A stretch of 10,199 bases of DNA from the NCBI GenBank assembly GCA_023388235.1, contig JAEWGQ010000400.1, forward strand, positions 1-10,199, in the 5' to 3' direction. Both the position numbers and the translations under genes were made by a program. This stretch comes from Actinomycetes bacterium. Its GTDB lineage: Bacteria > Actinomycetota > Actinomycetes > Actinomycetales > Cellulomonadaceae. The notes under the pieces were generated by a model. That model saw only the letters and a list, made by a program, of their open reading frames with translations. It was not told the origin of the DNA and ran no database searches. Every line of letters starts with the position of its first letter. Position 1 is the first letter of the stretch. Positions 5,611 through 10,199 of the stretch are shown in pieces.

Positions 5611-5676
5611 GTCACCCGGATGCCAGAGGGTTCACCCGACGCGGCCGGACAAACCGGACAAATCCGCTCATAGACT
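5599..5676 (+). promoter_or_regulatory. Putative regulatory and promoter region of operon 2
   Basis: This stretch holds a perfect inverted repeat, CCGGGTG (5599-5605) and CACCCGG (5613-5619) with a 7-base spacer. A second TCACCC box (5632-5637) lies within GTTCACCCG, a 9-mer also found before operon 1 at 1068-1076. The 9-mer CCGGACAAA occurs twice in tandem at 5645-5653 and 5654-5662. TAGACT at 5671-5676 fits a TAnnnT -10 element. CAAACCGGACA (5650-5660) recurs in the same orientation relative to the gene upstream of the deacetylase. The site of transcription start is inferred. Confidence 0.4.
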
Positions 5677-5753
5677 CCAACCCAGCAGGAACGGGCCTGG
5701 GGACGACGACCCGTCCTCCCCGGCCACCCAGGACCACCAGGAGAGGGGGGACC

Positions 5754-6923
5754 GTGCCGTCCACCGAGAGCAGCACGGACCTGCGGGCTCGCGCCGTCAC
5801 GTTCTACCTGCCGCAGTTCCACCCGGTGCCGGAGAACGACGCGTGGTGGGGCCCGGGGTTCACGGAGTGGACGAACGCGGCGAAGGCCCGCCCGCTGTTC
5901 CGCGGGCACGTGCAGCCGCACCTGCCGGCCGACCTCGGGTTCTACGACCTGCGGATGCCGGAGGCGCGCGAGGCGCAGAGCGACCTGGCGCAGCGGTACG
6001 GCGTCGAGGCGTTCGTGTACTGGCACTACTGGTTCGGCGGCGGCCGGCGGATCCTGCAGCGGCCGTTCGACGAGGTGCTGGCGTCGGGGTCGCCGTCGGT
6101 GGGGTTCTGCCTGGCGTGGGCGAACCAGACGTGGAGCGGCATCTGGCACGGCGCGTCGGACCGCGTGCTGATGGAGCAGACGTACCCGGGGCCGGAGGAC
6201 GAGCAGCGGCACTTCGACACGCTGCTGCCGGCGTTCCGCGACGAGCGGTACCTGCGGGTCGGGGACCGCCCGGTGTTCTACGTGTTCCGCCCGGAGGAGC
6301 TGCCGGACGCCGCGGCGTTCGTGGACCGCTGGCAGGCGATGGCCCGCGCGGCGGGGCTGCCGGGGCTGTACCTGGTGGCGGAGGTGTCGGACCTGCTGGG
6401 CCGCGGCCCGCGGTACACCGACGTGGACGCCGCGGGGTTCGACGCGGGCGTGTACATGCGCCTGCCGGCCCGGCGGACGCGCGCGGACGTGCTGCGGATG
6501 CGGGTGGGCCGCAAGCTCGGCCGCCCGGAGATCTACCCGCACGACCCCGAGTTCCGGCCGGCGCCCGCGGGGCTGTCGGACCGGCTGCAGCCCTGCGTCT
6601 ACCCGGGGTGGGACAACACGCCGCGCTCCGGCGCCCGCGGGCTGGTGGTCACGGGCTCCACCCCGGAGGTCTTCGGGCACCACGTGCGGCAGGCGGTCGC
6701 GACGCTGCAGGACCGCCCGGCGCAGGAGCGGCTGCTGTGGGTCAAGTCCTGGAACGAGTGGGCCGAGGGCAACTACCTCGAGCCCGACCTGGCGCACGGG
6801 CACGCGTGGCTCGAGGCCCTGCACCACGGCCTGACCGAGCGCAGCACGCTGGCGACCGAGCCGGTGCGGGTGCTGACCCCCACGCACGCCCTGTCCCGGA
6901 CGGACGGGGTCGCGCATGGCTGA
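5754..6923 (+). CDS. WbsX family protein (glycoside hydrolase 99-like, polysaccharide biosynthesis)
   Basis: A 389-residue protein of the WbsX family, common in O-antigen and capsule clusters and related to GH99-like (beta/alpha)8 barrels. Signature stretches are YLPQFHPVPEND at 18-29, WWGPGFTEWTN at 31-41, LGFYDLR at 61-67, YWHYWF at 89-94, AWANQTW at 121-127, PGWDNTPR at 284-291, and SWNEWAEGNYLEPD at 332-345. Family members are annotated as glycosyltransferases or glycan-processing enzymes. Conserved acidic residues (for example Glu335 and Glu338) could be catalytic, but I cannot tell transferase from hydrolase. No signal peptide is visible. The GTG start at 5754 is preceded by AGGAGAGGGGGG (5739-5750). 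It is the first gene of operon 2, and its stop overlaps the next start by eight bases. Its codons favour G at the third position more than operon 1 does. Confidence 0.9.
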   Translation: MPSTESSTDLRARAVTFYLPQFHPVPENDAWWGPGFTEWTNAAKARPLFRGHVQPHLPADLGFYDLRMPEAREAQSDLAQRYGVEAFVYWHYWFGGGRRILQRPFDEVLASGSPSVGFCLAWANQTWSGIWHGASDRVLMEQTYPGPEDEQRHFDTLLPAFRDERYLRVGDRPVFYVFRPEELPDAAAFVDRWQAMARAAGLPGLYLVAEVSDLLGRGPRYTDVDAAGFDAGVYMRLPARRTRADVLRMRVGRKLGRPEIYPHDPEFRPAPAGLSDRLQPCVYPGWDNTPRSGARGLVVTGSTPEVFGHHVRQAVATLQDRPAQERLLWVKSWNEWAEGNYLEPDLAHGHAWLEALHHGLTERSTLATEPVRVLTPTHALSRTDGVAHG

Positions 6924-8013
6924 GGCGACGCCGCTGCGGATCGCGATGCTGTCGTACTACCTGCCGTCCGGCAGCAAGATCGGCGTCGGGTTCCAGGCGC
7001 ACGAGCTCGCCACGGAGCTGGCGCGCCGGGGGCACCGGGTCGACGTGTTCAGCGACTGCCCGCCCGTGCCCGGCGCGGTGTACGGCCACCGGCACATCGC
7101 CATGTCCGGCTCGCTGCGCACGTTCCGGTTCGCGTCGGCGCTGCGCCGCCAGGACCTGTCCGGCTACGACGTGCTGCACGCGCACGGGGACGACTACTGG
7201 CTGTGGCGCCGGCGCGCGCCGCTGCACGTGCGGACCGTGCACGGGTCGTGCTTCGAGGAGGCCCGGCACATCCGCGGCGCGAAGGAGAAGCTGCGGATGC
7301 TGATGCTCGGGGTGAGCGAGGTGCTGGCGGCGTACGTGGCCGACCGGGTCGTCGTGGTGTCGCCGCAGACCCGGCGGTGGGTGCCGCGGGCGCACGCCGT
7401 CATCCCGAACGGGGTGGACACCACCCGGTTCACCCCGGGTGACGGCGCGGGGCGCGCGGACCACCCGGTGGTGCTGTTCGTCGGCACGTGGCACGGGCGC
7501 AAGCGCGGCCGCGACCTCGCGGCGGCGTTCGCCCGCGACGTGCTGCCCCGGGTGCCGGACGCCGAGCTGTGGATGGTCACGCGGGACGCCCCCGACGACC
7601 CGGGACCGGGCGTCCGGGTGCTGGGGCGGCTGTCCGACGCCGACCTGGCGGACGCGTACCGCCGGGCGTGGCTGTTCTGCCTGCCGTCGTCGTACGAGGG
7701 CTTCGGCATCCCGTACGCCGAGGCGATGGCGAGCGGCCTGCCGGTCGTCGCGACCCCCAACGTGGGCGCCCGCTACGTGAGCGACGAGGGCCGCGCCGCC
7801 GTCCTCGCGGAGCTGCCGGACCTGGGGACCGCCCTCGCGGACCTGCTGCTCGACCCGCCGCGCCGTGCCGCGCTGGCCGAGGCGGGCCTGGCCCGCTCCC
7901 GCACGTTCTCCCTGTCCGCCGTCGCCGACGCGTACGAGCGCCTGTACCGCTCCGCCCCGACCCCCGCCGCGCGCCCCCCGCGCCCCGCCCAGCAGCACGG
8001 AGACCAGCCATGA
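6916..8013 (+). CDS. Glycosyltransferase family 4 (GT-B fold)
   Basis: A 365-residue retaining-type glycosyltransferase that would add a sugar from a nucleotide donor to the growing glycan on the cytoplasmic side. The N-terminal acceptor domain begins RIAMLSYYLPSGSKIGVGFQ (8-27), with the glycine loop typical of GT4, followed by HELATELARRGHRV. The C-terminal donor domain shows VIPNGVDTTRF (162-172), LFVGTWHGRKRG (187-198), and the E-x7-E donor motif with Glu261 and Glu269 in EGFGIPYAEAMASGLPVVAT (261-280). Both domains are complete and the length is normal. The last 20 residues are Pro/Ala-rich and probably disordered. The ATG start overlaps the upstream stop by 8 bp, and the stop overlaps the ABC ATPase start (ATGA). 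Donor, acceptor and linkage cannot be read from sequence. Confidence 0.92.
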   Translation: MAEATPLRIAMLSYYLPSGSKIGVGFQAHELATELARRGHRVDVFSDCPPVPGAVYGHRHIAMSGSLRTFRFASALRRQDLSGYDVLHAHGDDYWLWRRRAPLHVRTVHGSCFEEARHIRGAKEKLRMLMLGVSEVLAAYVADRVVVVSPQTRRWVPRAHAVIPNGVDTTRFTPGDGAGRADHPVVLFVGTWHGRKRGRDLAAAFARDVLPRVPDAELWMVTRDAPDDPGPGVRVLGRLSDADLADAYRRAWLFCLPSSYEGFGIPYAEAMASGLPVVATPNVGARYVSDEGRAAVLAELPDLGTALADLLLDPPRRAALAEAGLARSRTFSLSAVADAYERLYRSAPTPAARPPRPAQQHGDQP

Positions 8014-9218
8014 CCGACGTCGCCATCCGGGCCTCCGGGGTGGGCAAGCACTACCGGATCGCCGCCGGGGACCACGCGCCCTCGACGGCGGCCGAGGCCG
8101 TCATGCACCGGCTGCGCCACCCGCTGGAGCGCCCGCAGTTCGAGGAGTTCCGCGCCCTGGACGACGTGTCGTTCGAGGTGCCGTGGGGCGAGGCGATCGG
8201 CATCCTCGGCCGCAACGGCGCGGGCAAGTCCACGCTGCTGAAGCTGCTCACGCGCGTCGCCGCCCCGACCCGCGGGCGCATGGAGCTGGGCGGCCGGGTC
8301 GGCTCGCTGCTGGAGGTCGGGACCGGGTTCCACCCCGAGCTCACCGGCCGGGAGAACGTGTTCCTCAACGGGACGCTGCTCGGCATGCGCAAGTCGGAGA
8401 TCAAGGCCCGGTTCGACGAGATCGTGGCGTTCTCCGGCGTGGAGAAGTTCCTCGACACCCCCGTGAAGCGGTACTCGTCCGGCATGTACGTGCGGCTGGC
8501 GTTCGCCGTGGCCGCGCACCTGGACACCGAGATCCTCGCGATCGACGAGGTGCTGGCGGTCGGCGACGCGGAGTTCCAGGCGAAGTGCATCGAGCGGATG
8601 CGCACGGTGGCCGCCGAGGGGCGCACGGTCCTGTACGTGTCGCACCAGATCCAGACCGTCAAGGCGCTGTGCACCTCCGCGCTGTTCCTGGAGCACGGCA
8701 GGCTGGTCATGCACGGCGACGTCGACGAGGCCATCGAGCTCTACCAGACGAGCCGCGACCGGGTCTCGATGAGCCGGACCGACATCGAGCGGCGCCCCGG
8801 CACCGGCGAGGTCCGCATCACCTCCGCGACCGTCTCCAGCCCGCTGTACCGGACGACCGAGCCGAAGACCGTCGAGTTCCTGGTCTCGGCCAACCCGGAC
8901 TACATCGGCAAGTACTTCGTGTCCTGCCACGTGAACGACGCGCGCGGCACGACGATCCTGCAGTGCGACTCCCGGGTCACCGGCCTGTGGCTGGACCCCG
9001 CGCAGGAGCAGAAGATCGCGCTCACCATCGACGGCCCGTGGCTGAAGCCCGGGGAGTACTCCGTCGACCTGTTCGTGTGCTCGTCGGGCGTGCTGGACGC
9101 GTTCGAGGGCGCCGGCCGCTTCGAGATCCACCCGGTGCTGCCCTACCCGCAGGCCGTCTCGGACGAGGGGCTGGACGCCGGCCTCGTCCTCGCCGACTTC
9201 GACTACGAGAGGCGGTGA
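8010..9218 (+). CDS. wzt: Polysaccharide ABC transporter ATP-binding protein with Wzt-like C-terminal domain
   Basis: A 402-residue ATPase of the Wzt/TagH type that powers export of lipid-linked polysaccharide or teichoic-acid-like polymers. The nucleotide-binding domain has Walker A GRNGAGKST (67-75), the signature region YSSGMYVRLAF (155-165), Walker B ILAIDE (175-180) and the switch His212 (SHQ). The stretch LEVGTGFHPELTGREN (101-116) is characteristic of polysaccharide exporters. Residues from about 260 to 395 form an extra beta-rich domain resembling Wzt C-terminal domains, which in some Gram-negative systems bind a terminal modification of the glycan. The ATG at 8010 overlaps the upstream stop by four bases. 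The permease follows 4 bp after its stop. Here the ATPase precedes the permease, the reverse of the common wzm-wzt order. What the C-terminal domain binds is unknown. Confidence 0.95.
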   Translation: MTDVAIRASGVGKHYRIAAGDHAPSTAAEAVMHRLRHPLERPQFEEFRALDDVSFEVPWGEAIGILGRNGAGKSTLLKLLTRVAAPTRGRMELGGRVGSLLEVGTGFHPELTGRENVFLNGTLLGMRKSEIKARFDEIVAFSGVEKFLDTPVKRYSSGMYVRLAFAVAAHLDTEILAIDEVLAVGDAEFQAKCIERMRTVAAEGRTVLYVSHQIQTVKALCTSALFLEHGRLVMHGDVDEAIELYQTSRDRVSMSRTDIERRPGTGEVRITSATVSSPLYRTTEPKTVEFLVSANPDYIGKYFVSCHVNDARGTTILQCDSRVTGLWLDPAQEQKIALTIDGPWLKPGEYSVDLFVCSSGVLDAFEGAGRFEIHPVLPYPQAVSDEGLDAGLVLADFDYERR

Positions 9219-9222
9219 CCGC

Positions 9223-10047
9223 GTGGCCTCGCGCGCGATCGTCATCACCCCGCCCGGCCGGCTGCCGCTGCCGTCGTGGCGCGAGCTGTGGGAGGCCCGG
9301 GAGGTCTTCACGCGGTTCGGCACCCGCGACCTCAAGCTGCGCTACCGCCAGACCGCCCTCGGCGTGGTCTGGGTGGTGCTGCAGCCGCTGCTGAGCGCCG
9401 GCATCTTCTCGATCGTCTTCGGGCAGATCGCGGACCTGTCGAGCGACGGGGTGCCGTACTTCGTGTTCTCGTTCGCCGGCATGCTCGCGTGGACGCTGTT
9501 CAACGGCATCGTGTCCCGCGCGGCGCCGTCGCTGGTGAGCAACCAGGCGCTGGTGTCCAAGGTGTTCTTCCCGCGGATGCTCGTCCCGCTGTCGAGCGTG
9601 CTGTCCGTGCTCGTCGACTTCCTGGTCGCCTCGGCGCTCATGGTCGGGCTGCTGCTCTGGTACGGCATCGCCCCGGGCTGGCCGCTGCTGACGCTGCCGC
9701 TGTGGGTCCTCGCGGTGGTGCTGCTCGGGTCGGGGCTGGGCATGGCGTGCTCCGCGCTGATGGTGAAGTTCCGCGACGTCGCCTACGTGGTGCCGTTCGC
9801 GCTGCAGTCCCTGCTGTACGCCAGCCCGCTGGCGTACTCGCTGTCCGAGGTCGGCCCGGGGATCCGCTGGCTGTTCGACCTCAACCCGCTGACCTGGGTG
9901 CTGGAGGGCTTCCGCTGGGCGCTGCTCGGCCTGGCGGAGCCCGCGGCCTGGCAGATGGTCGCGACCGCCGTGGTGAGCACCGCCGTGTTCGGCGCGGGGG
10001 CGCTCATCTTCTCGAAGATGGAACGCGGCTTCGCCGACGTCATCTGA
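9223..10047 (+). CDS. wzm: ABC-2 type polysaccharide export permease (Wzm/TagG family)
   Basis: A 274-residue integral membrane permease, partner of the ATPase just upstream. The N-terminal amphipathic region leads into RDLKLRYRQTALGVVWVVLQ (35-54), the hallmark of Wzm/TagG/RfbA permeases. About six membrane segments are visible, near residues 46-70, 79-98, 120-147, 153-180, 186-206 and 245-264. NPLT (221-224) and the C-terminal ERGFADVI are family-typical. The dimer would form the channel that moves the lipid-linked glycan across the cytoplasmic membrane. The GTG start at 9223, four bases after the ATPase stop, leaves little room for an independent ribosome site (AGAGGCGG is near). The coding region is full length with no frameshift. 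Confidence 0.95.
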   Translation: MASRAIVITPPGRLPLPSWRELWEAREVFTRFGTRDLKLRYRQTALGVVWVVLQPLLSAGIFSIVFGQIADLSSDGVPYFVFSFAGMLAWTLFNGIVSRAAPSLVSNQALVSKVFFPRMLVPLSSVLSVLVDFLVASALMVGLLLWYGIAPGWPLLTLPLWVLAVVLLGSGLGMACSALMVKFRDVAYVVPFALQSLLYASPLAYSLSEVGPGIRWLFDLNPLTWVLEGFRWALLGLAEPAAWQMVATAVVSTAVFGAGALIFSKMERGFADVI

Positions 10048-10062
10048 CGCGAGGGGGACGAC

Positions 10063-10199
10063 GTGACGCAGACCGGAGAGGGGCGCGGGCGCCCGGCGCG
10101 CTGGGCCGTGGCCGCCGCGGTGGTCGCCGTGGCGGTGGTCGCCACGGGGACGACCGTCGCCCTGACCCGCGACCGCGGCACGTCGCCGGCGGCCGGCGC
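10063..10199 (+). CDS. N-terminal fragment of a membrane-anchored or secreted protein, cut by the window end
   Basis: A GTG start at 10063 is preceded by GAGGGGG (10051-10057), and the frame stays open to the window end (45 complete codons). The visible protein starts with a short Arg-rich cytoplasmic stretch ending PARW, followed by a hydrophobic segment, VAAAVVAVAVVATGTTVAL (residues 16-34), and then a Pro/Ala/Gly-type linker. This is a signal peptide or signal anchor. It follows the permease after 15 bp, so it is probably the next gene of operon 2. It may act on the exported polymer outside the membrane. The family cannot be named from this part. Confidence 0.6.
   Translation, partial: MTQTGEGRGRPARWAVAAAVVAVAVVATGTTVALTRDRGTSPAAG

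Noticed and set aside
4495..5673. Plus-strand open frame reading through the palindromes, giving repeated Ser/Thr/Pro/Arg-rich segments
   Set aside because: It overlaps the end of the SAF-domain gene in another frame. The 196-bp distance between copies 2 and 3 is not a multiple of three, so the repeat is not read in one frame.
4835..5753. tRNA, transposase remnant or small protein gene in the intergenic region
   Set aside because: No cloverleaf with a CCA-type end, no transposase motif and no frame with a ribosome binding site and credible composition could be found.
4758..6917. Long open frame on the minus strand across the repeats and wbsX
   Set aside because: Its protein is Arg/Gly/Pro-rich and repetitive, it runs antisense through a clear WbsX gene, and it has no recognisable domain; it is a product of very high GC with few stop codons.

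Overview
The window is extremely GC-rich. Its genes lean on GTG starts (five of nine), strong Shine-Dalgarno sites and tight stop/start overlaps, which points to a high-GC actinobacterium. A Cellulomonas-like (Micrococcales) host is my guess from style alone; no marker gene proves it. The content is a cell-surface polysaccharide biosynthesis and export locus.

Layout. (1) A minus-strand NodB-type polysaccharide deacetylase (76-909). (2) A divergent intergenic region (910-1163) with a hairpin and several TCACCC / ATGTCCGG boxes. (3) A plus-strand four-gene operon (1164-4834) for a nucleotide-linked sugar: an RfbF-like sugar-1-phosphate cytidylyltransferase, an extended-SDR NAD-dependent epimerase/dehydratase, an RmlC-type cupin 3,5-epimerase, and a homoserine-dehydrogenase-like oxidoreductase with a C-terminal SAF domain. 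(4) A 919-bp non-coding stretch (4835-5753) holding C-rich minisatellites, three copies of a 91-bp imperfect palindrome, a G-rich tandem repeat and the putative promoter of the next operon. (5) A second plus-strand operon (5754 to beyond the window end): a WbsX-family protein, a GT4 glycosyltransferase, an ABC ATPase with a Wzt-like C-terminal domain, an ABC-2 permease (Wzm type), and the first 45 codons of a protein with an N-terminal membrane anchor.

How the genes could work together (inference). Operon 1 would activate a sugar phosphate with CTP (or another NTP) and remodel it by oxidation/reduction, epimerisation and possibly a reductoisomerase-like step. Operon 2 would add sugars to a lipid-linked glycan and export it by the Wzm/Wzt ABC route. 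The Wzt-like C-terminal domain would read a feature of the finished chain. The deacetylase may trim N- or O-acetyl groups from the same polymer or a precursor. Shared sequence boxes upstream of all three transcription units suggest common regulation.

The most unusual part is the 4835-5753 region. Three palindromic elements of exactly 91 bp differ inside yet each keeps an internal hairpin, and the strand composition switches from C-rich to G-rich across the third copy. I could not assign these elements to any family I know.
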